Source: Streptomyces sp. WM6378 (GTDB lineage: Bacteria > Actinomycetota > Actinomycetes > Streptomycetales > Streptomycetaceae). From it: a stretch of DNA of 40,171 bases. A program made the translations under genes and the position numbers. This document shows, one piece after another, positions 15,471-23,316 of this stretch. Position 1 is the stretch's first letter; the number at the start of each line of letters is the position of its first letter. The notes beneath the pieces are model-generated. The model saw nothing but the letters and a program-made list of their open reading frames with translations, searched no databases and had not been told where the DNA came from. Where the stretch lies: positions 1-40,171 of the forward strand of contig NZ_LGDD01000332.1 of assembly GCF_001279695.1 (NCBI RefSeq). Direction: 5' to 3'.

Positions 15471-16689
15471 ACCGCCCGCCGCGAATTCCCGCGACGGACT
15501 GCTGCGCTTCAGCGGGACCGTCCGCGTCGAGCCGCGACATCAGCCATGCCTCGGCCTCGAAGAGGCGCCGCTCGACCTCCGCGGCATCGGCGCCCCGCAC
15601 GATCACGAAGCACAGATGGGACGCGCTGTAGAACGTCACCGCGCCCGGTGCGATCTGCTCGTTCACCTCGTAGTGGGTCACCCACGGGAACGGCGGCCTG
15701 CCGGGCAGCGACACGGGGCGGCCCTGCGGCAGGATCGAGACGGATCCGTGCACCTCGGCGGGCGGCGCGGTCGCCGGCGGGTCCACGGGCAGATCGCAGG
15801 ACAGCCGCAGTGAGGCAGTGTGCAGATCCACCCCGTACGTGGCCCGGGTCAGCGCGGGAATGCGGTCACCGCCGACGCGTGAGGCGATCTCGCACAGCAC
15901 CAGCTCGTCGTGCGGTGTGTGGAACACCTCCAGGTGGTACGCGCTCGCGGGCGGGACGTCGAACGCGTCCAGCGTCCGGTCGAAGAACTCCTCCAGCCTC
16001 TTCGCGAAGGCGTCCTCCGGTCGCAGCTGCAACGATCCGTTGTTCTCTCCGGAGAACACGCCGAGACAACTGCGCAGATAGCGCGAGGAGGCCACGAAGC
16101 GGTAGCCGTCGCCCAACACCGCGTCGACGTGGTACATCTGCCCCTCGACGAAGTCCTCCACCATGAGGTCCTCGCGCCAGGGGGTCCTGCTGAACGCCAC
16201 CAGGTCGTCCTCGCCGCGCAGCACCGAAATGTCGCGCGAGCCACCCTGTTTGACCGGCTTGACCACCACGGGATAGTCGAACTCCTCGATGAATTCGGTG
16301 AGATCGACGAACGAATCCAGGCGGGCGAAGCGAGCCGTGGGTACGGTGCGGCTCGCGACCTCCTTCATCACCACCTTGTCGCGGAACGACAGGGCACTCT
16401 TCGCCGACTGCCCGGGAATTCCCAGGCTTTCGCGCATTCGCGCGGCCCGTTCCAGGTCGTATTCGTTGTCCGTGACGATGTGTGTGAACGGCTCTTCCCG
16501 GGCCAGCCGCCGGATCATGAGTTCCGGGTACGGAACCGCCTCGCAGTTCTCGACGTGTTCGTACCGCGCGAAGGAATCCGTGTTCTTCAGTTCGTGGTGG
16601 CTGAACACCTGCAGCCGGTCGACCAGTTCGGGGAGCATGGCCGCGTAATCGAGTTTCGGACCGTAGTTGATGACTGCGACATTGCTCAT
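15469..16689 (-). CDS. ATP-grasp ligase (L-amino-acid ligase-like)
   Basis: 406 residues from the ATG at 16689, with AAGGA at a 9-nt spacing. Residues about 1-110 form the pre-ATP-grasp domain. The central ATP-grasp fold has 'FDYPVVVKPVKQGGSRDISV' (ATP-binding Lys and Gly loop), 'DLMVEDFVEGQMYHVDAVLG' and 'LEVFHTPHDELVLCEIASRV', where the last glutamates bind Mg. The C-terminal part (about 310-400) is the variable lid of carboxylate-amine ligases. Enzymes of this type join two amino acids, or an acid and an amine, using ATP to form an acyl phosphate. With a clavaminate-synthase-like oxygenase gene 40 nt upstream and an EamA exporter before that, a small peptide or modified amino acid product is likely. 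All key residues seem present. Confidence 0.85.
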   Translation of the reverse strand: MSNVAVINYGPKLDYAAMLPELVDRLQVFSHHELKNTDSFARYEHVENCEAVPYPELMIRRLAREEPFTHIVTDNEYDLERAARMRESLGIPGQSAKSALSFRDKVVMKEVASRTVPTARFARLDSFVDLTEFIEEFDYPVVVKPVKQGGSRDISVLRGEDDLVAFSRTPWREDLMVEDFVEGQMYHVDAVLGDGYRFVASSRYLRSCLGVFSGENNGSLQLRPEDAFAKRLEEFFDRTLDAFDVPPASAYHLEVFHTPHDELVLCEIASRVGGDRIPALTRATYGVDLHTASLRLSCDLPVDPPATAPPAEVHGSVSILPQGRPVSLPGRPPFPWVTHYEVNEQIAPGAVTFYSASHLCFVIVRGADAAEVERRLFEAEAWLMSRLDADGPAEAQQSVAGIRGGR

Positions 16690-16729
16690 GGGCTGTCGTC
16701 CTTCCGTGTGGGGCATGGGGCGTGATGCG

Positions 16730-17345
16730 TCAGTGGAGGCCGGCGCACGCGCCGGGGGTGGTCCGGTGGCGGATGTCCCACTGGGTGCGGCGTACGTAGG
16801 CGCGCTGCAGCCAGCGGTCCCGGCCGTCGTAGCGCGCGGTGAACCGCGAACGGGCGTGCAGGCCCTTGCGGTTGTTGACGAGCAGCACTCCTCCCGGGCG
16901 CAGGAACACCTCGTGGGCGACCGCGCGGCAGACGCCCTGGAGCCGGTCGAGAGCCGAGCGCGCGGCGTCGTCCAGCGGGTGGACACCGTTGGCGGCCGCC
17001 GACGGTTCGGGGCTGTGCTCGGGCCCGGCGATCATCGGCGCCGGATCGGACAGCACGTCGACGCCGCCCGCGACGTCCCGTACGTAACTGCCGGGCGCGT
17101 TCATACGGAACCGGGGGCTGCGCAGCGTCTCCAAGGTCGCCGGGCCGAGGGCGCGGGAGATGTCGCGTGCGTCCGCGTAGTAGGTGGCGGCCACGCCTTC
17201 GTGGTCGGCACGCAGGCAGCTGAGGACGAGGAAGTCGGGGCTGGCGAGGTCGTAGCGGCCGCTCGCGTCGCGGACGATGTCGTTGTGGAAGTTGAGGAAG
17301 ACGGACGACCCCTGGTTGGTCTGGGTCGTGGCGCCGCCCTTCGCG
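16730..17345 (-). pseudogene. Clavaminate-synthase-like 2-oxoglutarate oxygenase, N-terminus missing
   Basis: The minus-strand frame from about 17345 to the stop at 16730 covers the middle and C-terminus of a clavaminate-synthase/VioC/AsnO-type non-heme iron oxygenase. It has 'NQGSSVFLNFHND' with the His-x-Asp iron ligands, 'FLVLSCLRADHEGVAATYYA', 'NNRKGLHARSRF' with the distal His ligand, and 'DGRDRWLQRAYVRR' with the 2-oxoglutarate arginine. Full enzymes have about 330-350 residues; roughly 150 N-terminal residues are absent. The frame stays open further upstream, but that sequence is Pro/Ser rich and unlike the family. It lies between the EamA and ATP-grasp genes on the same strand, so it was probably part of that operon. 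Confidence 0.75.
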
Positions 17346-17346
17346 C

Positions 17347-17504
17347 ATCCGGGCCGAACCGGCCTGGAGTCGCTGCCCGTGGTGATCGGCGGCAAGCTCG
17401 GCACCGAGGGCGCCGCCGCCAGTATGTACGGGCCGGGGCTGCTCGCGGCGGGCTTCACCGCGGTCTTCGGGGACGGTTGCTCGATCGAGGACTTCCGCGA
17501 GTGA
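17347..17504 (+). pseudogene. C-terminal fragment of a cobalamin-binding (mutase S-like) protein
   Basis: Plus-strand reading gives 'GRTGLESLPVVIGGKLGTEG', then 'GLLAAGFTAVFGDGCSIEDF', ending at a TGA at 17502-17504. The pattern 'P.V.GGKL......L...GF.AVF..G.S..DF' resembles the end of B12-binding domains of the glutamate-mutase sigma type. Only about 50 residues remain. The fragment abuts, in opposite orientation, the point where the oxygenase gene loses its N-terminus, so both ends probably come from one deletion or inversion. The family assignment is tentative. Confidence 0.35.
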
Positions 17505-17601
17505 GCACGGTCCCTCGCGCCGTCCGCGCTGACGGTCGCGCACAGCTGACGCATCCGCGTTCCGAGCCGGTGGCGCCCCCGTTCGCCGGGGGACCACCGG
17601 C

Positions 17602-18549
17602 TCATCCGCGTACCCGGTTGGCGAGCAGCGTGCCGGCTGTGGCGAGCACGAGGCCGCCGAGCGTGAGCGGGCCGAGGTGCTGCCCGAGCATGAGCGCGGC
17701 CAGTCCGGCGGTGACCATCGGCACCAGATAGAAGAGGCTGCTCACCTGGCTCGTCCCGTGGCGCTGGAGCAAGCCGTAGAGCAGCCCCACGCCGACGATG
17801 GAGTTCACGAGCGCCGCCCACAGCAGGGCCGGCCAGTACCCGGCGGTGAAGGTGACGTCGAACCCTTCCACGAGGAACGCCGGCACCAGCGCGGCCAGGG
17901 CCGCGGCAAGCAGCTGGACCGCGTTGCCCATCACGGGCTCCATGCCCGCGCAGAAGCGCCGCTGGTAGACGGTGCCGAGCGAGATGCCGAGCAGACCGAG
18001 GACGAGGAAGGCGATGCCGACCAGGTGATCGCCGCCGAGGGTGAGGCTCTCCGAGACGGCGAGGACGACCCCGCCGAGACCGAGGCACAGCCCGAAGTAC
18101 TGCCCGCGGGTGACCCGTTCATGGAGTACGGGTACGGCGATGAGCGAGGCGACCAGCGGGTACAGCGCGATGACCAGCGCGGCGAGACCGGAGGGCACCC
18201 CACGGTCCATGCCGACGTAGATGCTGGAGAACTGCACTCCTTGGACGAGCACGCCGGCCACCACCAGGTTCCCCAACTGCCTTCCCCTGGGCAGCTTCTG
18301 ACGGAAGATCAGTCCGAGCCCGAGGAGCACACCGCCCGCCAGCGCGAAGCGCAGCCCGGCGAAGGTGTAGGGGGACGAGTGGCGCAGGCCGAACTTTCCG
18401 GAGATGAAGCCGGAGCTCCACACCACCACCAGGGCCATCCGGGCGACCAGATCGCGGCCGCCCCGTGCGCCCTTCTCGGCTGGGGCGGCCCTCGCGGCTT
18501 GGGGCAGTAATCGGGTCCCGTCCGACGTCGCGGTCAGGTTCACGCGCAT
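17602..18549 (-). CDS. EamA-family (DMT) exporter with an early TTA codon
   Basis: 315 residues from the ATG at 18549, preceded by GGGAG at a 6-nt spacing. Ten predicted membrane helices form two EamA repeats: the first from 'MALVVVWSSGFISGKFGLRH' and the second from 'LVGIAFLVLGLLGISLGTVY'. The end 'GPLTLGGLVLATAGTLLANR' is typical. Proteins of this kind often export amino acids, amino-acid analogues or other metabolites. Codon 14 is TTA (plus-strand 18510-18508), rare in Streptomyces and read only by the bldA tRNA. The gene starts the minus-strand set EamA - oxygenase remnant - ATP-grasp ligase, so export of the ligase product is the likely role. Confidence 0.9.
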   Translation of the reverse strand: MRVNLTATSDGTRLLPQAARAAPAEKGARGGRDLVARMALVVVWSSGFISGKFGLRHSSPYTFAGLRFALAGGVLLGLGLIFRQKLPRGRQLGNLVVAGVLVQGVQFSSIYVGMDRGVPSGLAALVIALYPLVASLIAVPVLHERVTRGQYFGLCLGLGGVVLAVSESLTLGGDHLVGIAFLVLGLLGISLGTVYQRRFCAGMEPVMGNAVQLLAAALAALVPAFLVEGFDVTFTAGYWPALLWAALVNSIVGVGLLYGLLQRHGTSQVSSLFYLVPMVTAGLAALMLGQHLGPLTLGGLVLATAGTLLANRVRG

Positions 18550-18617
18550 GACATCTCCCGGCGCTCTGTGACGCTCCGCGGCCCGCCGTCGGTTCGGTTC
18601 GCCGGGGCGAAGCGTCT

Positions 18618-18633
18618 GTGCTTTAAAAAGCAC
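18618..18633. promoter_or_regulatory. Perfect palindrome in the EamA/LuxR divergent promoter
   Basis: GTGCTTT-AA-AAAGCAC lies 69-84 nt before the EamA start, in a 295-bp divergent region that is clearly more AT-rich than the genes around it. It is a candidate operator for the adjacent regulator. No other gene is visible between 18550 and 18844. Confidence 0.5.
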
Positions 18634-18728
18634 GCTAATGCAAGATATCGTCCATCGCATGCCGTCGGGGCTCTTCCTGCATCAAGCTGCACACCGACAG
18701 GCAAAGCAAAGAGAGCTCTATTTTTTCG

Positions 18729-18757
18729 TTGCATCCAGCACGTTCGTACGGTATTTT
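18729..18757 (+). promoter_or_regulatory. -35/-10 promoter of the TrmB/LuxR regulator gene
   Basis: TTGCAT (18729-18734) and TATTTT (18752-18757) are separated by exactly 17 nt. This predicts a start near 18764 and an untranslated leader of about 80 nt before the ATG at 18845. Confidence 0.5.
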
Positions 18758-18844
18758 GCACACGGGTCGACGACGCGCCTTGTACGCTCCGCGCCAGGCC
18801 GCCGCCCCGAGCACCTCACTGCCGGGAACACGACATGGGGACCG

Positions 18845-19900
18845 ATGAACGCAGACCTTGATCCACAGCCAGCGCACCAGTTAGCCGAAGCGCAAGATCA
18901 GGAAGAGCTCTACCAGCTCGCGGTCAGCGTGCAGGCGCTGAGCGTGGCCCAGGCCGCCGAGACACTCGGCTGGGACACCGCCCGCGCCTGCCGCGCCCTC
19001 CATCTGCTGGTCAACGCACGGCTGTTGCAGCCGTCGTCCGGCACTTCCGACATCTTCCTGCCCGTCGCGCCGAAGGCCGCGGCCCTGCGCCGGCTCGCTC
19101 CGCTGCAACAGCAGATCGAGCGCATGGAGCGCCGCTCGGAGCAGATCCGCGACGAACTCGCGGGCTTCCACCGGGTCCACGAACGGGCCGTGCGCAGCGC
19201 GGGCGCCTCCGACGGCTGCCGACCCGTGACGGGCGTGAACGCCATCCGCGACTGGCTCATGACGTCCGCCATGAGGTGCCGCCACGAGATCCTCCTCGCC
19301 CAACCCGGCGACGGCTGGCGGGCCGACAGCACCCTCCTCGAAATGACGGAGCCCCTCGCCTCGCTCCTTGGACGCGGCGTCAAGGTACGCACGCTCCATC
19401 AGCACACCGCCCGCTACGACACGGCGACCCGCAGGGGCGTGGCGCGCGCCGTGGACGGAGGTGGCGAGGCGCGCATGTCGAGCGGCCCCCTCTCCCCAAT
19501 GGTCGTCTTCGACCGGGAAACCGCGCTGATTCCCGGCGACGACGGGCAGAGCGCCGTGGCCGTCTCCCAGCCCGGCATCGTGCACTTCATGACGGAGGTG
19601 TTCGAGCAGACGTGGATGGCGGCGATGCCCTTCGACGGCCAGATCCGCGCGGCCCAGGCCGGCGAGCTGCTCACCGGCATGCGCCGGACCATCATCGTGC
19701 TCCTCGCGGAGGGACAGACCGACGCGATGATCGCGCGGCGCATCGGGGTCAGCGTGCGCACCTGCCGCAACCACATCGCCAAGATCTACCAGGAGCTCGG
19801 CGCACAGAGCCGATTTCAACTCGGCGTCCTCGTCACCCGGTCCGGCCTGCTCGGCCCGGCCGAGGACGCTGCCCCCTGCTCCACGCCGGTCAGAGCCTGA
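18845..19900 (+). CDS. TrmB/LuxR-type pathway regulator with an early TTA codon
   Basis: 351 residues from the ATG at 18845, with GGGGA just upstream. The N-terminal winged helix (about 15-75, 'YQLAVSVQALSVAQAAETLG', 'TARACRALHLLVNARLLQP') is of TrmB type. The middle part (about 125-265) resembles the phospholipase-D-like sensor region of this group. The C-terminus is a LuxR/GerE helix-turn-helix ('LLAEGQTDAMIARRIGVSVR', 'TCRNHIAKIYQELGAQSRFQ'). Such proteins are common pathway-specific regulators of biosynthetic clusters in Streptomyces. Codon 13 is TTA (18881-18883), so translation should depend on bldA. It is divergent from the TTA-containing EamA gene and a natural candidate to control it. 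Confidence 0.88.
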   Translation: MNADLDPQPAHQLAEAQDQEELYQLAVSVQALSVAQAAETLGWDTARACRALHLLVNARLLQPSSGTSDIFLPVAPKAAALRRLAPLQQQIERMERRSEQIRDELAGFHRVHERAVRSAGASDGCRPVTGVNAIRDWLMTSAMRCRHEILLAQPGDGWRADSTLLEMTEPLASLLGRGVKVRTLHQHTARYDTATRRGVARAVDGGGEARMSSGPLSPMVVFDRETALIPGDDGQSAVAVSQPGIVHFMTEVFEQTWMAAMPFDGQIRAAQAGELLTGMRRTIIVLLAEGQTDAMIARRIGVSVRTCRNHIAKIYQELGAQSRFQLGVLVTRSGLLGPAEDAAPCSTPVRA

Positions 19901-19920
19901 CGCTTCTCTAGGATGCACCC

Positions 19921-20523
19921 ATGAGCAATCCCCCGCCGTCGGAACCCGCCCCCGACCAGGCAGCCCGCGACCCCGAGCTGGGCTTCCCACGCCCGGGCGA
20001 GGTGCTCCGCCGCCTCCGTACCCACAAGGACATGTCCTTGCGTCAGGTCGCGGCCGAGTGCGGCCTTTCGGTGTCGTTCCTCGCCGCGCTGGAGCGTGGC
20101 GAGACCGACATCGCCCTGGAGCGGCTCGGCCGCCTGGCCAAGGTCTTCGGGCACGACGTGGGATCGTTCCTGGGGTTCTCACGGGGACGCTCCATCCCCT
20201 CCGTCTTTCCCGCGAAGGACCAGGAGTCGTTCGACCGGGCCCCGGGTGTGCGTTATCGCGTGCTGCGCGTGCCCGAGCTCGGGTACCAGGTCCTCACCGC
20301 CGACTTCGAGCCGCACTCGGGTCTCCTGGAGGAGTTGCAGCACGAGGGTTCCGATCTCATCGTGATGACGGAGGGCACCGTGATCGCCCGGTACAACGGC
20401 AGCGACCACGAACTGCGGGCGGGCGACTGTGCGCAGTGGTCGGCCGGCTATCCGCACAGCTTCCGCAACGACACCGACGAGCCGGCCCGGTTCGTGGCCG
20501 TGCTCTTCTCCAGCCTCTACTGA
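19921..20523 (+). CDS. XRE-type regulator with a C-terminal cupin domain
   Basis: 200 residues from the ATG at 19921, with AGGA at a 9-nt spacing, 20 nt after the TrmB/LuxR gene and so probably in the same operon. The HTH_3 domain at about residues 28-82 reads 'LRTHKDMSLRQVAAECGLSV', 'SFLAALERGETDIALERLGR'. A cupin_2 barrel at about 115-198 includes 'HEGSDLIVMTEGTVIARYNG' and 'AGDCAQWSAGYPHSFRND'. Members of this family (PuuR/SutR-like) bind small amines, amino acids or related metabolites in the cupin pocket and repress local genes. A feedback sensor of the cluster product is a reasonable guess. Confidence 0.88.
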   Translation: MSNPPPSEPAPDQAARDPELGFPRPGEVLRRLRTHKDMSLRQVAAECGLSVSFLAALERGETDIALERLGRLAKVFGHDVGSFLGFSRGRSIPSVFPAKDQESFDRAPGVRYRVLRVPELGYQVLTADFEPHSGLLEELQHEGSDLIVMTEGTVIARYNGSDHELRAGDCAQWSAGYPHSFRNDTDEPARFVAVLFSSLY

Positions 20524-20669
20524 CCCGGCCCGGTGGGACGAGCAGCGCGCACGCCGAAGGGGTGCCCAGGCGGAGAGCGCCCGGCACCCCCAAGGAGCGT
20601 TCGCGCGCGTCAGGCGCTGTGGTCACTCCTTCTTCCGCGAGGAGGCCACCGACTTCCCCGTGGCGCTCC

Positions 20670-20907
20670 CCGCAACGGCGTCTTCCAAGGGTGCGACGGC
20701 CAGGACCTCCTCGCCCGGCACTCCGGCTCCCCCGTGTTCTTCCCCGTCCTGGCGCCGGGCACCGAGGTCACCGCCACCTCCCACCAGGAGGGCGTGGTCG
20801 GCATCGTGTTCACCACGGGCGCCACCGCCGAACTCGCCCTGCGCAACGCGCTGTCGGCCGCCGGAGAGATCCGCGTACGCATGAAGGACGACGACGCGGA
20901 CAGCTGA
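20670..20907 (+). pseudogene. C-terminal remnant of a second ATP-grasp ligase
   Basis: The frame ending at the TGA at 20905-20907 gives 'NGVFQGCDGQDLLARHSGSP', 'VFFPVLAPGTEVTATSHQEG' and 'VVGIVFTTGATAELALRNAL', ending 'AAGEIRVRM'. The pattern of a 'G.......PG' turn, then 'G.VV.TGAT...AL..A...IRV', is that of the C-terminal lid of carboxylate-amine ATP-grasp ligases. Nothing of the ATP-binding core survives in the roughly 500-bp gap between the cupin regulator and the next oxygenase remnant. The remainder of 20524-21024 shows no other feature. It mirrors the intact ATP-grasp gene on the other strand. Confidence 0.45.
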
Positions 20908-21024
20908 TCCCCCCTGCCTCGTCCCCGCCTGGAAAGCCGTCCCCCACTCCCTGGACCCGCTCCCCGCGGGTCCCCCCTTCCTGCCCGCCCCTCAGGTAAC
21001 TGCTGACCGAAGGAAGGAACGCGC

Positions 21025-21707
21025 ATGCCCGGTGCCCACGCGACACCCGTCAGCGAATGCGAGAACACCTCCGTCGTCGGACACATCCTGCTGCCCGACG
21101 ACGTGCGCGACACACTCGCCAACGGACTGGCCGAACTCGCCGCTCCACCAGGGGACATCGACTTGGCCATGACCCACTACCACCAGGTCTTCGCCCGGCT
21201 CCCCCTGGCGACGCTCCAGCAGATCCTGGGCTTCGGCCGGCACAACGACACACCCGGCGCCCTGTACACCCGCACTTCTCCCCCAGGACGCCCAGCTTCC
21301 CCCGCTCCTGGGACGGCCTGCCCAGCCGCCACAAATCGACGTTGGTCTCCGAGGGCACCCCTGCGGTGGCCGGTGACGCGGACGTGCTCTTCGACCCAGT
21401 CCCGATGATCAAAGGTCCGGCCGGCTTCCCCGAGATCTCCAGCGCCGCCAACGGAGTTCACTCCCTGAGCCCGGTCGCCGAGACGTCCCTCGCCCTGTTG
21501 CAGACGGCGTGCCGCGCGGTGGCCCACGAGTTCAAACTGCGGTCCGGCCGTGCCCTGCCCACCAACAACCGCAAGGGCCTGCACGCACGTTCACGCTTCG
21601 TCGGCCACTACGACGGCCAGGACAGGTGGCTCCAGCGCACCTACGTCCGCCGAAGCCAGTGGCAGATCCGCTACCGCGCCATACCGGGCACCCGCCGGAT
21701 CCACTGA
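21025..21707 (+). pseudogene. Second clavaminate-synthase-like oxygenase, frameshifted and internally deleted
   Basis: It starts at the ATG at 21025 behind a strong GAAGGAAGGAA. The first frame gives the family N-terminus ('LLPDDVRDTLANGLAELAAP', 'LGFGRHNDTPGALYT'). Near 21280, by a run of five C, the homology moves to another frame ('SWDGLPSRHKSTLVSEG'). Near 21370 it jumps directly to the C-terminal part ('DADVLFDPVPMIKGP', 'NNRKGLHARSRF', 'DGQDRWLQRTYVRR'). About 150-170 residues, including the His-x-Asp iron ligands, are gone. By hand alignment the last 102 residues are about 65% identical (66 matches) to the remnant at 16730-17345, so the two are paralogues in one locus. Confidence 0.75.
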
Positions 21708-21793
21708 GGCGGGCCTTGACGGGGGGGGGTCGGCTCCGCGCGGCCACGAACTACGGGACCCTGCCTCCCTGTTGGACCCGGGGCATGGTTCCC

Positions 21794-23107
21794 CTACGCC
21801 CGGTCCCGAGCCATGCCGATCAGGCGGTCCAGAACCTTCCCGTCGCTGACCCGCAGGCCGTCGTGCTCCCACTCGTTGGTCACCCAGGTCCGCAGGCCGC
21901 GTACCGCATCGGCCGTCGCCAGTGAGTCGGCGGTGTCGACGTACATGTCGTCGTGGTAGACGGCTGCGAACACCGGGACCTGATTGGCCGCCAGGACGTC
22001 AGGGGCGTACAGGTCGGGCCAGTCCGTGCGGTTGGCCAGCAGGTCCGCGGTTTCTCGCAGGGGGCGCAGCGCCGGGTCGGACTCGAACATCCAGGGGTAG
22101 ATCATCTCCCCGGTGAACAGCACGGGGGCGCCGTCCGTCAGTGCCTGCGCGGCGTCGAACTCGGGGAACTCCGAGCGGACCCGCTCGGCGGCCCAGCCGG
22201 TCGGCCCGGGGTCCACCGAGCGCTGGCCGTAGATGGATTCGTGCAGTACGGCGTAGAGCGGGCTGTCGGCGAAGGACAGCTTCGACTGGACGCCCGCCAG
22301 GAACGTGTCGGACAGCTCGGGCCCGGAGGTTCCCTGGACCCAGGCGTCCTCAAGGAGGTAGTGCAGGAGGTGGGAGCCGTTGCCGGTACCGAGCAGCAGG
22401 CCGAGCGCCTGGAAGGCCCGTACGGTCAGCCGCCCGCCGTCGGGCAGCTCGGCGGGTGCGGCGAGGAGGTGCTCGGCGACCCGGCGTACGGCCTCGACGT
22501 CCTCGGGGTAGCGCGCGTAGTGGGCGGCGTTCTTGCGGGCGACGCGCGGGTAGGCCGCCCGGTACACATCCGCCGCGCTGCTGCGCAGGCCCGCCAGACC
22601 ACCGGTGACCAGCGCCTCGCGCAGCCCCTCGGGAGCCTGCGACAGGTAGGTGAGGGTGCAGAAGCCGCCGAAGCTCTGGCCGAGCAGGCTCCACCGGCCC
22701 TGGTCCCCGAGCAGCTGACGGCGAATCAGTTCCGCGTCGCGGACGATCGAGTCGGCGCGGAAGTGGGAGAGGTACTCGGCCTGCGCCTCGGCGCTGCCGC
22801 GCAGGGGCAGGGTCTGTCGGGTGGCGGGGGTCGAGCGTCCCGTGCCTCGCTGGTCCAGGAGCAGGACCCGATAGTCCTCCAGTGCCCGGTCCAGCCAGCT
22901 GTCCCGGCCCACCGGCCGGGCGGCCCGCCCGCCGGGACCGCCCTGGAGGTAGAGCAGCCACGGGAGTTCGGCACGTTCCTTGGCGGCCGCGACCACCTCA
23001 CGGGCGTACACCTCGATCTGCTCGCCCTGCGGCGCTTCGTGGTCCAGCGGCACCTGGAAGAGACGGTCGGTCAGGACGACGCCCGGCTGTCGGATCACGA
23101 CGGACAT
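21794..23107 (-). CDS. Proline iminopeptidase-like alpha/beta hydrolase (S33)
   Basis: 437 residues from the ATG at 23107, preceded by AGGAG at a 5-nt spacing. It shows the S33 prolyl aminopeptidase pattern: 'LPWLLYLQGGPGG' (oxyanion HGGPG-type motif), 'LLLDQRGTGRSTP', the nucleophile elbow GQSFGG with Ser145, 'CTLTYLSQAPEGLREALVTG' and the C-terminal 'NEWEHDGLR' with catalytic His415. It matches the longer (about 430-residue) class of bacterial enzymes. It would remove N-terminal proline from peptides in the cytoplasm, as there is no signal peptide. The gene stands alone, divergent from the cyclic phosphodiesterase gene. Confidence 0.92.
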   Translation of the reverse strand: MSVVIRQPGVVLTDRLFQVPLDHEAPQGEQIEVYAREVVAAAKERAELPWLLYLQGGPGGRAARPVGRDSWLDRALEDYRVLLLDQRGTGRSTPATRQTLPLRGSAEAQAEYLSHFRADSIVRDAELIRRQLLGDQGRWSLLGQSFGGFCTLTYLSQAPEGLREALVTGGLAGLRSSAADVYRAAYPRVARKNAAHYARYPEDVEAVRRVAEHLLAAPAELPDGGRLTVRAFQALGLLLGTGNGSHLLHYLLEDAWVQGTSGPELSDTFLAGVQSKLSFADSPLYAVLHESIYGQRSVDPGPTGWAAERVRSEFPEFDAAQALTDGAPVLFTGEMIYPWMFESDPALRPLRETADLLANRTDWPDLYAPDVLAANQVPVFAAVYHDDMYVDTADSLATADAVRGLRTWVTNEWEHDGLRVSDGKVLDRLIGMARDRA

Positions 23108-23316
23108 GGGACTCCTCTGTGTGTGACGGGTGCGGCGGGGGTGTGCGCCTCGGAACGACGGGTGTGCACAGGGGGCTGTGCTGTCCCGGACATGGCCGCC
23201 ACCTTGCCACATGGTCCGGCTCGGCCCACCGGTGGACGAAGGCGGGCGGGCTTCCTGACGCGTGCGGGGCAGGGGCCTGCGAACGTTCCGGCGGCCCGTG
23301 GTGTACGAAGTGCTAC

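Noticed and set aside
21721..21729. A run of nine G after the second oxygenase remnant, possibly a phase-variable tract.
   Set aside because: It lies outside any reading frame and promoter that I can identify. A sequencing artefact or neutral tract is more likely.
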